This document shows positions 37,480-50,228 of a stretch of DNA of 64,000 nt, one piece after another; the stretch's first letter is position 1; the number at the start of each line of letters is the position of its first letter. The notes beneath the pieces were generated by a model that saw nothing but the letters and a program-made list of their open reading frames with translations, was not told the origin of the DNA and did no database searches. Origin of the DNA: Steromphala cineraria (taxonomy: Eukaryota > Mollusca > Gastropoda > Trochida > Trochidae); contig OU744726.1 of NCBI GenBank assembly GCA_916613615.1, positions 19,843,515-19,907,514 of the forward strand. The letters run 5' to 3'. The position numbers and the translations under genes were made by a program.

Positions 37480-38422
37480 GCAGTGATTGCCGGTTGGTGT
37501 CTCATAGTTATCCTTAAAACGATGTCAAGGTTACCAAAACCAACTGGTGTCTGTATATCCGATAAACAATGACAATGTAGACTGAAAAAAAGGTTTTTGG
37601 TGATATTGCGCTAAAAAAGTTTGATGTATCGGTGTATCATGTTGTGATCTTGAAAATTAGGCCAATGACATCAAAACACAAAATCAACTGGTGTCTGCGT
37701 AACCACACAATGAAGGTGGATACTAAGTTTGGAGGCTCTAGGTTCAAGATTTTGTGAGATATCAGGATAACTATGTTTCCCTGTTTTGACCTTGAAAATT
37801 AGGTCATAGTCACAATAAATAGCGTCTGCATATCCACCCAATGAAGACTTACACCAAGTTTTCAGGCTATAACTGCAAGGGTTTGTGAGACATCTCGCTA
37901 ACAAGATGTCATGTACTAAACATATTCCAGTTGTGACCTTGAAAATAAGGTCAAGGTCACAAACACCAGTTGGTGTCTGCATATCCACCCAATGAAGACC
38001 TCATACTGAGTTTTAAGACTCTAGGTGCAAGTGTTTGTGAGATATTGCACTAACAAGGTTTAACATACATGTCAAAGTCCTGTCGTGACCTTGAAAATAA
38101 GGTCCAGGACACCAAAACCGACTTGTGTCTGCGTGTCCACCAAATGAAGACTGCTACCACGTTTGAAGGCTCTAGGTGCAAGGGTTTGTGAAATATCGCG
38201 CTAACAAGGCTTTACACACTGGTCAAAGTCCTATCGTGACCTTGAAAATTAGGTCAAGGTCACCAAAACCGACTTGTGTCTGCGTGTCCACCAATGAAGA
38301 CCGCTACCAAGTTTGAAGGCTCTAGGTGCAATGGTTATTTAGATATCCCGCTAACAGGAAACGGGACGGACGGACGAACGGACGGAGCTGTATGCTATAC
38401 CCGCTTCGCGCGGCGGGGGACA
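37480..38422 (-). repeat. Dispersed repeat related to 7343-9044, reversed and diverged
   Basis: Units of about 150 bp share 'ggtgtctgc(a/g)t(a/g)tccacc', 'aatgaaga', 'ggctctaggtgcaagggttt' and 'cgtgaccttgaaaataaggtcaaggtcac'. It ends 'aacgggacggacggacgaac' and 'cgcttcgcgcggcggggga', the complement of the opening module at 7343. Copies are far more diverged than in that array. Open frames here are incidental. Confidence 0.75.
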
Positions 38423-40206
38423 AACATGAGGCCATATTTATGCAATGGTCAAGTAGTGAAAATGTAAATATCGCCGTACGTCAGATTAAAATCTCTGTTT
38501 CAAACTCTGATATTGCCTGCAATGGGAATGTTCATTTGAGCACCATATGTAGTCGTTTCCTCAATACCCATTTTCGACAAAAGATGCCAATATTATCAGT
38601 ACTATCAAAGACCAAAATATTTACATCCGGGTCAATTATTTGCGGCAACGTCTTGTCACAGCCATTAAGATTACATAACAGATCCATGTCTTGTGAAAAT
38701 AAGTCGACAATACTTTAGGGAGCCGTTTGCCTGAAGTGGATATTCGACCACGAGAGCCAGCTATCGGCCCTGTTTTAAGAGACTTAAAAATATGCAATCG
38801 CCGTCAATTGTGTTTTAAGAAGTGGAGGGTCAATCTTTGAGTCTTAAGGATAGTCTGCTTTGGTGATTAATTGCAATTTCCTCCAAAATTATGAGATGAA
38901 AAACAGACTTTCTCAGTATTGTTTACTTTCTGAAAATAAATATTTGGCCTATAATTTTGTTTGAAAGGTCAACATATTCGTTTTAGAGGTTGTGATAATG
39001 TAAGTAACAAAATTGAGCACACAAGATCTGCTTAACATCGTTGTTTTAGGGGAATCTGGCTGATAGTCTGGATATCACGAACGTCAAATGAATCATGTTT
39101 TTGTTCTGACAGGGGAAGTTTTCAAGCATGGTGGCGTTCATTCACATACAGAAAGCCGCTTGTTCTACATCTATGTCAAGATCAAAGTTTTGCACAAAGT
39201 CCCTCAAACACAATATAAAAAACCCATTAGAACGTACGTGTTATGAACTTTATTAACGTGCACGTAAACGTCATATTTACGTTTTAGGCACTTCAAAGAC
39301 CGGCCATCGCAATGCTGGAAGGGTGGATAATAACTTCACCGTTTCCATTTATTGCCAGAAATATGACAATCAAGAATTGCTATATAGTGTAACAAAATAA
39401 ATAAAATCTTTTTTGTATCGGTATTGATTGACCTCGGTTAATCATTTTTGTCAAATCTTTTTGAACAATGGTTTTCTTGGTTGTTTTAGAGTTGAAATAC
39501 TTGGACTGATATATTAAACGTAAAATTAAGAAAAGTATATTAATTTGCACTTTACAATTGTTCGACAAAAAGTAAACAATAGTGTTCATGTGTTTGACCG
39601 AATTATGTAACAGATGAACGCAAATCTAAGAAACAAACTTTATTCAATTAACAGTGTTGTTTCAACATTAAAGCATTTATCATACTCACAACAGTTGAGG
39701 AATATAACATGATATTTTCATCTTTGTGGCGTGGTACAGCAAAAGACAACTTTCTGGCTAAGTTCTAGTGGAACATGAAAACAATAAATGTTGCGGAAAA
39801 AAAGGTGTCAAACAGGATAAAAAGATAATCCACATAGATAAAAGATTACCATATTGGCACATTGGTGAGACGATGACACAAAATTGTTCAAATGCAGTCT
39901 TCATTTACACACTATTTAAAACGTAAATTGTGACAGTAACATAGGGCAAGGTTTGTCTATTCGATAACCGTTTAAGATATACAGGACATTTTTGCATGAA
40001 TTGAAAGTCTAAATAAAGGCTTCAGTCAAATTTAAAACAATGTAGAGATATATACTTAAGTATAACAATAAGTCCCAACAGAACTTACGAACCCCTAACA
40101 TCTACCGACAATTGATTTTAAATCAAACCTATCAACCCGAGTACTGTTTCACAGGGGACCTTGCGTGTGACCTTCAGCCATCAATATTGATAGATTCAGA
40201 GGTCCC
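38423..40206. other. Intergenic, no gene seen
   Basis: AT-rich sequence with no supported exon, motif or repeat between the dispersed repeat and the MITE downstream of GST-A. Confidence 0.5.
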
Positions 40207-40538
40207 TTAAAGGGGCAGTAGCACGTTTTTCGACAATTTTATATTTTCATGTTTTAACTGATAATTATACATTAATGCTAAATGTATTTTTTGGATAGTG
40301 TCAAAAATGTCATTGCACCAACCCATGATGCATAGTAAGATAACAATTTATTTTGTGAGCACCTTTAATTCATTTTGTGTAAGAAAAAGAAATCGCATGA
40401 CTGAACTTTCCATGTATATATTGGAATTTTTGCTGCTTCATTTAGTTGAAAGACATTGTCTTTCAATTTGAACCATAAATTTTAATTTTCCTGACATCAC
40501 CTTATATTCCTCCTAAAAATGGGCTACTGTCCCTTTAA
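40207..40538 (-). mobile_element. MITE family 2 copy 3, reversed
   Basis: A 332-bp unit with TTAAAGGGGCAGTAGCACGT at the left and a mismatched complement ending CTGTCCCTTTAA at the right. The interior runs opposite to the copy at 13677 ('tgagcacctttaattcattt'). TTAA at both ends. It sits just downstream of GST-A and contains a minus-strand AATAAA near 40348 that could serve as that gene's poly(A) signal. Confidence 0.83.
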
Positions 40539-40801
40539 CCATTCGATGGCTTTCTAGCGTACTTGCTTATAAGCTTTAAATAAAAATGGTCAAGTGACAT
40601 TGCTCCAACCGAGCAGTAGGGTACTCAGATAAGAAACAAACCGAGGTACGACTGAATGGTTCGAGCTGAATTCAGTTATAATATTGGTATACTATGCCAT
40701 TGTGCATTGTTGGTCTACACAGCCCAATCACCATTTGGGTGACTTGTTTTCGAACAATTAACAATTTAAAACAAACGAACTCCACAAATGCATACAAAGA
40801 T

Positions 40802-43564
40802 TTACATGTCTGTTTTTGGTCTCTTTTCAACCCAAGCTTTTATCTTTGGGTCAGCGCCGACCATTTCCACAGATTTTTTGACGAGTGGACATTTTTCATG
40901 CATATCCCATCCAAAATCCTTCAGCTTGTCGATGGTATCGTAAACTGCAATGTCAGCAAGTGTGAACTGAAAAGAAAGTATTTTGAGATGAAAACAATGT
41001 ATTAACGCTTTAGTCCTTTATACAATGCGTTATGTCATATCTTAGTATAGAGCGCCAAATGGCCAAATGTGCTATACAAATATGGAGACAAATTTTACTA
41101 TGATTGCAATCTAAATACATTTAGAACAAAAACAGTATGACAAAATATAAATCTGTTGATCTATATTCATTTAGATTGCTATTGTTAAAAACAAGACGTT
41201 TTTAGTATATTTACTCCTCCATTTGGCATAAGTAAGCATATATTGCGTCATGTATATTCATTGTCAAAAAGTTTTTATCAATGAAGATCTTAATTTCTTT
41301 TTACCAACCGTGTTTCCGACGAAGTATCCCGTGCTTCCATTGGCTGTTAGAACGGTCTCAAACATATTCAAATACATCGGGATCCTCTCTTCTTTGGCAT
41401 TCGTTTCGAATTCGGTCTAAAAAAAAAAAAAATAGGGAAATAATGAAACGTACAGTGCAACGATAGTGAAAATGTTAAAAAGGTAAAATAAATATTGTTA
41501 CAAAATCTATTACATAATTAATGGTCAGTATTAGTGTTTATTTATATTCAATACTTTAATAAACAAAACAATAATGTTAAAAAGTGCAAATACCTGTTTA
41601 TATTCTGCATAGTGCAACATGAAACAATTATTTGAAATCATCAATATATCATGTGAAATCTTTAACGATTCTATAGATCAGTGGTTGTATGAAATAAAAA
41701 TTTCATACGATTCGTAACAGTATCTAGAACAGATATTGCATATGATGGTTTCGTCTCGTATGTTTTCAATAGGATTGACAATATTGATGGCTTCAGTGTA
41801 TCAAATAAAACCAGTCAGTTATGCCATTTGCCTGGTTGCTTTTGGTCCGGGCTGTTAACTTTCAGTGTTTTGTCCAAATTTACAAAGAAAGTTAACGAAA
41901 TCCTACTTCCTGGCTGAACACATTTTAGGCTCATAATGAATGGCTTCAATTTTATGTCTTATTCATCGAGAAAAATATAATGTTCGGCTTCACTACTCCA
42001 ACGCATATTTACGCTACAATAGCTTTATTCAATGGTTGAATCTCAAAGCATGAGTGTCTAACCTTTCTTTCTGGGTCCTTTTCGTAATAGACCTTGCCAA
42101 GGACATTGAATATATCCTGTATGATCCCCAGTACTTGGTCAATCTCCAGGGCTTCTATGTCGCTTTTACCGTACAGGCCTTAACATGAACAAATATATAT
42201 AAAGATATTAAAGGGGCAGTAGCACGTTTTTAGGGGGAAAATAAGGTGATGTCAGGAAAATTAAAATTAATGGTTCAAATTGACAGACACTATATTTAAA
42301 CTAAATCGAGCAGTAATAATTCAAATATGTAATGTAAATTTTATCCATGCGATTCCCTTTTCTTACAAAAAATGACTAAAAGGTGTTCATAAAAAAGGTG
42401 AATCTTCATACTTTGTCCTCTGACTATGGATGGTTGGTTTGTGTAATGAGATTTTTAGCATTAACGTACAATTATCAGTGAAAAGTTGAAAATATAAAAT
42501 TGGCAAAAACGTGCTAATGCCCTTTTAAGCCACTCAAAGCATAAATATTTTATCAACATAAGTAACGCATAGATAATGAATATGTCTCAACATAACTATT
42601 CTCTAAAGATATTTGTTCAGGAAATCAACCAGAGAAGTGTTTTGATAAATATGTAAGTTATTAAGTTAATTGTCTGCATTAAATTCGCATGAAATACGAT
42701 GTCGGAAGATTGTGGATATAACCTAAAACCTTACACAGCCGCCATTATATTCAATGCAACAACAGTGCCTGATACAAGAAATATTTAATCACTACGGTAT
42801 CAGTGAAGTTGCAGCTCATCTTGAAAAGAATATTTCAATCTGTGTTACAGATAAGGGTAAAATGATTGTTTAAACACATCCTATTTCAGTCGTTTTCAAG
42901 ATTAGAAAAACCCATTGGCGATTTTTGACATCGATCCTTAGCTATTTGAAATGACTGTGACTGTCTCAACATTTAATAATTTACTGTAATTCAATTCGAA
43001 AAATTAAATCTTATTACCACCAAAAGAAAGAAACGATGTCATCATATTTAAAAAAAAATTAGAATTCTATTGCTTACCGAAAGTCCTCGCCAGGTACCTC
43101 GATATAGCGCTGCTCTGTCCATAATGTTTACCATCCACCGTTAGAAACGGCGCTTGTCCAAGTGGGGAGGCTAGATGTATCAAAATATAAAGTTCTATTG
43201 ATTAAAACTCAGAAATTATTATATTAATGAAAAACTAACACATTCGTAAATTATATTCAATAATAAAGTCCTCTTTCCTAAAATGATGGAAATTATTGCG
43301 CAAATCTATATTATTAGACGTTATACGGTACAGCCTGCCATTTCATGTCACTCCGATGCATGCTATGTGCAGAGCGCTTAGAAAATCGAACTGACTTATG
43401 AGTTGTACAGAAGATATGATCGTGTGCGTACTTGGTTTTATCTCCGGCCAGGTTTCCTGTGTGAACCTGATATCTTCATATTCCTGGTCTGCCAGTGCAA
43501 AGAGTAGTCTAGACACCTCACCGAATCCTCGGGAGTTGAAGTAGGACAGTTTGAAGGAAGGCAT
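40802..43564 (-). CDS. Sigma-class glutathione S-transferase, gene A
   Basis: Five exons, read from high to low: 43564-43432, 43170-43078, 42178-42063, 41416-41309, 40966-40802 (TAA). They join in frame with GT/AG borders to 204 aa, the normal sigma-GST length. The thioredoxin-like domain starts MPSFKLSYFNSRGFGEVSR with the catalytic-position Tyr8. It continues QAPFLTVDG and the glutathione-binding GQSSAISRYLAR. The helical domain ends FTLADIAVYD...[15 protein letters not shown]. The family covers prostaglandin D synthase, squid GST and S-crystallins: cytosolic dimers using glutathione. An in-frame ATG 36 codons upstream (43672) is rejected because all paralogues start at the MPS/MSS position. 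Last gene of a minus-strand tandem cluster with identical intron phases. Confidence 0.95.
42208..42528 (+). mobile_element. MITE family 2 copy 4, in GST-A intron 2
   Basis: A 321-bp unit with TTAA ends and TIRs TTAAAGGGGCAGTAGCACGT / acgtgctaatgcccttttaa. It begins 29 bp upstream (in gene sense) of GST-A exon 3, within the branch-point/acceptor zone. No coding capacity. Confidence 0.85.
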
Positions 43565-43789
43565 CTTGAAGTCTGACTGATCACGTGACCAAATGGCCAC
43601 ATGCTTGCATAACGGATTTAATTTCAAGCCGTAATACTTCCAAAAAAACGAAAGCGTTTTGTTAAACGGCATAATGTCACATCTTTAATCGTTACCTTCC
43701 ATAATTACTCTGATTTGAATTGAATGGGATTTTTAGTCTGATTACATAATAATATTATTTACAACTTTAACTTCTGATATACTGTTATT

Positions 43790-44110
43790 ATCCCCCCGGC
43801 ATATGATGTTGGGGGATAAAGTCGTTGGCTCCGACTGTCCGTCAGTCCGTCTGTATTTCTGTGATCACATCGCATGTAGTTGTGCCATTTGGGATTTTCA
43901 ACTTTCAATTGTTTTATTTTTAACGGTTTTCATGGAAACGCAACTTAGAAATTTGTTTCCGTAGCAGAACTCGAAAACAGTTTGACCCAGCTCAATAAAA
44001 TTTAGTATATTGACCAATTATGACATGTAGTTGACATGTTGAATGTTTTAGATATTTGCAATGTTAAATCAATCGCTGCAACGCGTACAGATACATCTCG
44101 AACTCGGTTA
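43790..44110 (+). repeat. Dispersed 'ccccccggcatatgatg' repeat fragment
   Basis: It opens 'ttatccccccggcatatgat', followed by 'ggggataaagtcgttggctcc' and 'gtccgtcagtccgtctg'. This is the same style of opening hairpin plus CCGT tract as other repeats here, but a different family. The right end is unclear. Confidence 0.5.
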
Positions 44111-45541
44111 AAATAAACAATGATCAAACGGAAGTATCACTATTCATAACAATCTTTCGTTTTCTGATTTCACCAGATTTTCGAAGCTCGCTCAGTTAAT
44201 ATATGGCGCCTTCGACTATCTTTGCACAAAGAGAGCTTAAAAACTCGAGGCTCGAAGTCAAGGAGATAAATATTCATTTCCACTGATTCACCGCTAAGTC
44301 AATGGGCAGGACTTTGCACGTGCTGCACGCTTTTCTCATGCTACACGGAAGTCCTCGGTCGCGTTACTGCTAAAAGTCGAGTAGATCTAGCTCGTAGAAT
44401 AGTTCCTAATGTCACGTGATTTTCTTAACAAATGAAATTACCGCTAGGGTTTTATTACATATGTGCAACATATCGTAATTCATGTCATGACTTATTTCAT
44501 CACAGATGGATAGTACTACTGCACCTGAACTGAATATTCATTTTTGGCGAATTCTTTGAAGGCTTTACTTCCTAATAGCCAATGATTGAGACTGCCATGT
44601 TTAACACTTGGCGGGGTAGTTGGTCCCATCTACTGCCATGTTAGTGACTTGAATAACGGCAACAACGTAAAATAGATCCTGTCAACAATTCTTTATTTAT
44701 AGATTGGTAACGATCTCAGAAAATCATGTGAATCTTTAATAATGAACTTTGAATAAAACAAATCCTAGAAGTTTGCGAAACAAGGGTTCTGTGTCCATAC
44801 AACTGTGACCATTTATACCTATACCATTTCTCTGACACTAAGTTGTGCTGTCTGTCTGCAGGTCGGTGAACATTTAGGGTCCTTTTGCACAATCCGTGTT
44901 TTTTCACAATGAGAACTAACTGAAATCATTTGGGTGTTGATATACACGATGTAGTATGTAACATTTTCTCTAGGGTCACCCTGCTGAACCTCGGTTAATC
45001 AGGCCTGAATGATCGGATTCTCTTCATTTTTTCACTCCGGAAAGTTTATGAATGTGCTTAAACAACCCGCCCTTGAGTCTTTGTATACTATAGTAGGAAA
45101 ATGACGGGCGGTTAATTTCAATACACATATTCCTGTCGAAATGCCCCAGGGATGATATAATGAGGAACGTTTGATATTTCAATCCTTAGTCTGCAAAAAT
45201 TAAATAAAATAATAATATAATATAATATATATACAAAAAGATAAAATAAAATAATAATAAAAAATATCAATTTAATAAAATATTGACTACACGTGCTCTA
45301 TCGAGAATCGAACGTGCTCTAGGCCTATTAAAGGTCTTCCCTCCAAAGGACCGTGTCGGAGAAACCCCAGATGGATTGAGTTCGAACCCCGATCGATTTT
45401 ATTATTATTTCAATTTAGGATGATTCAACCCGTGGAGACCGAGGGCGGTTAATGTTCCGAAATCTATTGATTTTTGCATGACCTCAATATGACTGTTTGA
45501 CATTTCTGTCGATTTTGAAATGAAATCAATCAAAGCATATT
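44111..45541. other. Intergenic, GST-A to GST-B
   Basis: No supported gene. An AT-rich simple-sequence patch lies near 45200-45270 (ataataa-rich). Two TTCGAA-type boxes at 45308 and 45380 were considered as tRNA-like and not accepted. Confidence 0.5.
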
Positions 45542-45569
45542 TTATTTTTTAGACTAGTTAAATTAACGT

Positions 45570-47423
45570 TCATCTTTGTGTCAATGGTCTTTTCTGAACC
45601 CATGCTTTGATTCTTGGATCTGCCCCAACAAGGTCTTGTAACCTCTGCACTAGCGGGTAGTCCTCAGTGTTCACGATAAGATGAATCTTCTCACACAAAT
45701 CATACACTGCAACATCAGCTACACTCAGCTGAAAAAGAAAAGGAACATGTTTACAATATAAGAACACTCGGATTCCGAATTGGAGCAAAGAAAAAAATAG
45801 AATCTACCAAATATACAACAAGAAAAAGAAAATGTTTAAAAACCACATGTTTGTCATCATGTCATGATGACGGTTAAAATGACCTGGCAATAGTGATTTA
45901 TACATACCTTTTCTCCAGAAAAATACCCCGTACTTCCGTTGTCCTCCAAAATCTTCTCAAACATTGCCATTAGATTTGGTAGTTTTTCTTCCTTGGCTTC
46001 TTTCCCCAATTGAACCTGAATATAGATAAAGGCATTAATATATCCAATGAATAATCTTCAAAAAGTAATACCATCAATACCACTGCCCGTGTTAGGTCAA
46101 ATGTTTTGTCAAGCATCAACAACGCCGTAAGGTGACGTCGAATGGCGTTGGCATTAGAGCGGAATATTCTATAGTTTTAATTGCCTGTCAACATGAATAG
46201 TTGCACTCTAAAAATATAACCTTGCGATTGGCTTAATTTAATTGTAATACATGTTCATCACATCTTATAGAAACTTCGTAATCAATTTTCGATGAACTTT
46301 GTCAGTTTAGTCATGCGACGAAGACTCAATCATTTCTTATTAGCATCTATATCTCCCCGAAGGTTTGATATCGTATTCGAATAATGTAACATATAAGATA
46401 TATCACATATGATCTCAAATATGATAATACATCATTTCTAGTTTAAATGTGCCATTGAATAAACATTATAACACAATTTGAGTGTAAAGATACATGCCAA
46501 GCCTGAAGGTTGTACATTCAAAATTTGCATGTATATGATCTATGGAAATGTTCTGTATAGATGACACGAACCTTCCTTGCTTCGTCCTTCTCGAAGAACA
46601 TTTTGATCAGTACATTGTAGACGTCTTGCACAATACCAAGGACAGTATCGATCTGAAGGGCCTCTAGGTCGTTCTTACCGTAGAATCCTGAAATACGGGT
46701 TCATTATTAAATATTTTTTTTGTACCAAGCTTTCTTTAAAAAAATGTCCGTAGAATCCTGGGATATACTTGTTTATTGTTATTTTCTATCCTTAGTATTA
46801 TTTTTAAAATCTTGCCAAAGAACCCCTGATTTAAAAAAAAAAAGTCTATGGATAGCGTTTAAAGGCTCACCAAAGGTTCTGGCCAGGTACCTTACTATAG
46901 CGCTGCTTTGACCATACTGTTGACCATCAATCTCCAGCACCGGTAGTTGTCCAAATGGGGTATCTTAAACAAATATTGCAAATTATTTAATTTTGACGGA
47001 TTGGCGTGGCCCCATTCCAGTGAAACGTCCATAAAATATACCAATCACGAATCAATCACTGAGAACATGTTATCTTTAATTTCCAATTGAAAAAATGTTT
47101 TCTTATATATATCTGATATATACTCTATTTCTAATAAATACATATTCTCAATATGATTCAATACAAGATAAGACTCACTCAAACTCATATACAGCATTTA
47201 CCTTACAAACGAGACTGTACGTATTCTCATTGTTAGAAGAGAGTATACTATGACCTAGTTTATCGTATGTATATATATCCATGTACGTACTTGGTTTCTC
47301 GACTGGCCAGGTTTCCTCTGTGAATCTCACATCTTCATACTGTACCTCCGCTAGAGCGAACAGTAATCTGGAAACCTCGCCAATACCTCGAATATTGAAG
47401 AATTTGAGTTTATAGGACGACAT
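45570..47423 (-). CDS. Sigma-class GST gene B, catalytic Tyr8 replaced by Phe
   Basis: Five exons, high to low: 47423-47291, 46963-46871, 46687-46572, 46015-45908, 45728-45570 (TGA). They give 202 aa with the same phases as genes A and D. The protein starts [19 protein letters not shown]. Position 8, Tyr in A and D and in the family, is Phe (codon TTC). It keeps [25 protein letters not shown], the helical domain and [10 protein letters not shown]...[15 protein letters not shown]. In sigma GSTs this Tyr hydroxyl activates glutathione, so B may bind GSH without ordinary transferase activity, in the manner of S-crystallins or ligand-binding GSTs (inference). The frame is otherwise intact, so it is not simply a pseudogene. 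A minus-strand AATAAA lies just after the stop (45541-45546). Confidence 0.94.
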
Positions 47424-47756
47424 GCTTATAAAAGAAATTCAACATCATCTCCTCCTTGAAGTAGGCCAGACTAGTCGTTGGATAGACTGTGTGAGGGGTT
47501 TTCATTCATTTGAGAATTGACTTCGAAATTGATAAGGCTTTTGGAGGTATACTAATTTCGTCATGGGGGCGTGGATTTATATGATATGACTTAAATAAAT
47601 ATTTTGTCACAAAATTTACTTTAAACAGGTATTAAATGAAGTTCTTTTCAGTGTTAAGCGGATCACATACATTAAAATTGTTAAATTTACCTACATTTAG
47701 TTATTTTGTAGTGTTTTGGTTTTGGCCTGATAACAACACTTCTGTCTTTGCTTTAG

Positions 47757-47820
47757 AGTGAGTTACTGATTTTGAGTTTAACGAGGCTTCGGCAATATTT
47801 CAGCTAATAGCGGTGGGCTT
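47757..47820 (+). repeat. Fragment of a dispersed molluscan repeat, copy 1
   Basis: Reads gtgagttactgattttgag, tttaacg, ggcaatatttcag and aatagcggtggg. The same skeleton recurs at 62361-62417. From memory, the phrase 'gtttaacgcc...agcaatatt.cag...tagcgg' is a widespread gastropod/bivalve short repeat. Both copies here are diverged. Confidence 0.5.
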
Positions 47821-47939
47821 AAGAAGTAAAATTGAGGTATAAAACATGGAAATGGGGAAATGGATTGTAACATCACATATCAAAATGATAATACGATTGT
47901 CCTTTCTTATCAATAATTATATAATTTTGCAGGATATGT

Positions 47940-48085
47940 CAAAAATGACGTCTGATATTTGCAAATATATCGTGAATAACTTCTCTATTCCAATTGGTGA
48001 AAAACAAGTCCAAGTTTTGCGACAACTCAAGTTACTAGAATCATTCTCCATCAACCGATTCCTGACAGACGTGAACGGAGACTAA
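47940..48085 (+). other. Isolated exon-like open segment
   Basis: A CAG acceptor-like site ('aattttgcag') precedes an open frame DMSKMTSDICKYIVNNFSIP...RFLTDVNGD ending TAA at 48083-48085. The composition looks protein-like, but no partner exon or family was found. It could be a remnant of a mobile-element protein or chance. Confidence 0.25.
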
Positions 48086-50228
48086 GGAAACATACAAAGC
48101 AAGTGTTCGTATTGAAAAAAAAAACGCCTCTCGTGTTTACGTTTGAACCAATGTATATACATTTTGTCCTATAATTGTTTATTTGGTAATCTCACGCGCA
48201 AAAGGTTTCTCACTAAAATGCAAAATGCGTAAAACTAGCAGATAGTAACATCAAGTTTTCACACACCTAAGTAACTTGTGATGTTATCGGGTCCTGTTTC
48301 TGACAAAATGTCTCAAAATGTCTCTTCTTATAAAAACTAGACAAGACGAAAATTGTTTGACAATGTTTATAACCAACTTTAACGCCAGTTATACGCCAAG
48401 GAATTAAATTCTAGGAAAATGTATGTGCGTTTCTTAAATATTTCTTCAATATCTAACTTGAATGCAAACCCTCTATTCCAAAACACTTCAGAACCCTATG
48501 TGTGTTTGAACAGATACACACATCTGATGGTCCATGTCTTGAAGAATTAAACTGTGTATACTTTTTATCAATGACGTTCAAATGCAAATGTCTGGTAGTA
48601 GAATTTTCTTCTGGATTCTCTTGAAAGTAAGTTTTTTTTTACTCTTGAACTTGTATGTTGCTTTGGTCCCCTAAAAGACTTCATGTACATATTTAGTTGA
48701 TTAGAGAATTCCATTTCCCTTTGAGGTCACTTTGACCTGATGTTTGGGAGAGGGATAATTGACACATTTGAACATGCAATAAATAAACCTTTTATTTTTG
48801 TGCCTTATTCATGTATTCACAGATATAGTCACAGCTATGCGATGTCTCACTAAGTAATGATCATTCATATCAGGATATGCAGAGTCAGGCCGAACGTGAG
48901 AACTTACAATCAGGATTACATATTTGTGTAAGAACGTTGAGATAGGAAAGTCGTTGCTGGAGAAACGTTCCGAAAAGTAGAATTCATATTACCTTTGCTG
49001 CACTATGAATTATAGATTGAGAAATTCTTTGGGTCAGAGGGAGAGGGGAAAGAAAATTTCAATGTTCTAATAATAAATATTCAGATTTGTAAAATTTTGA
49101 GTGAATGGTATTGCTATGTCAATCACCGATGATTAAAACAAGACCTTTTAGTACGCTTTTCGTTCCTTACTTAATCCTAATCATAAAGGCATATATATAG
49201 CCATCAAGCTGCAGTAAAGGAAGATATCAGTGGCTAGCTTTAATCTTTGTTTCACCATCACTGTACCTAAGGTGATGCTGGTAACGATCGTTACCAACAT
49301 CCCAAGATGGCGGAAGGAAAGATCGCTTCGCGAGTATTTTACATGATTTAACAGTTTTTAAGTGTTTTTGACAAATCTTATTTTGCACATAAATGCACTT
49401 TGGTGGTGCCAATAGATTTGATCCACTGAAATAGCGTATCAAGGTCCACGTTTTGAAGAATTCTAAATTTAAAAATCGCTCAGGGATGCTGGTAACTTCA
49501 AATGTGGATGTTGGTAACGTATCTGTTTATGAAGCGAATGATGCTGGTAACGTTTAACGCTTTATCTGCAGTTTTCTTAAATCATATCAATGAACAAAAA
49601 TAATATAATGAAACAAGTATTTGTCACCTTGACTTTCGACGGGATTATATGCTCTTTAGGCTTGTAATTCAAGTTTATTCAAGTACAGGTCACTGACCAG
49701 TTATGAATATACAGGTTATTATAGCACAAACACAAGTAGGCATTAGATACATTACTAACATATTATTTTTATGACATCATTGCATTATTCAGTGTGATAA
49801 GATGGAAGTTTGTAAATTTGCGTTTGGTAAACATTTTCTATAATTCTTTAATTAAGAACCAAGTAAAGTAAAAAGGGATCGAAACAACCAACCAATCTCT
49901 GCGTTTTAAGTTTTTATCATTGGACTATTTCATACCTCAATACACCAAATTTTTCAAATATTCCAATAGCACCAAATATCATTTTACAAAGTAGGGGGTG
50001 CTTAATTATTTGTGTATATATCGCAATCGCGATGTTATATTACTCTAACAGGTTTCACTTACTTTGTGTTACTGACAATTAGCCAGCTTAACCTGAACTG
50101 TAAAGCGAGCAAAATATCATTTTTAAGTCATTGAAAGATTGATGGAATACTTGCCTGTAGTGCTTAATCTCTTGGTTCGCAAAACTAAAACTAAAGCAGT
50201 GTATGAATGAAACCTTACACAGTCTATG

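Noticed and set aside
38276..38718. Overlapping 63- and 130-residue open frames
   Set aside because: They start inside the reversed CCGT repeat end. No coding features beyond it.
43565..43672. Upstream in-frame ATG giving GST-A a 36-residue extension
   Set aside because: All paralogues start at the MPS/MSS position that places Tyr at residue 8. The extension has no family counterpart.
45300..45410. tRNA-like sequence with two TTCGA boxes
   Set aside because: No T-stem pairs around either box and no A box at proper spacing. Not a tRNA.
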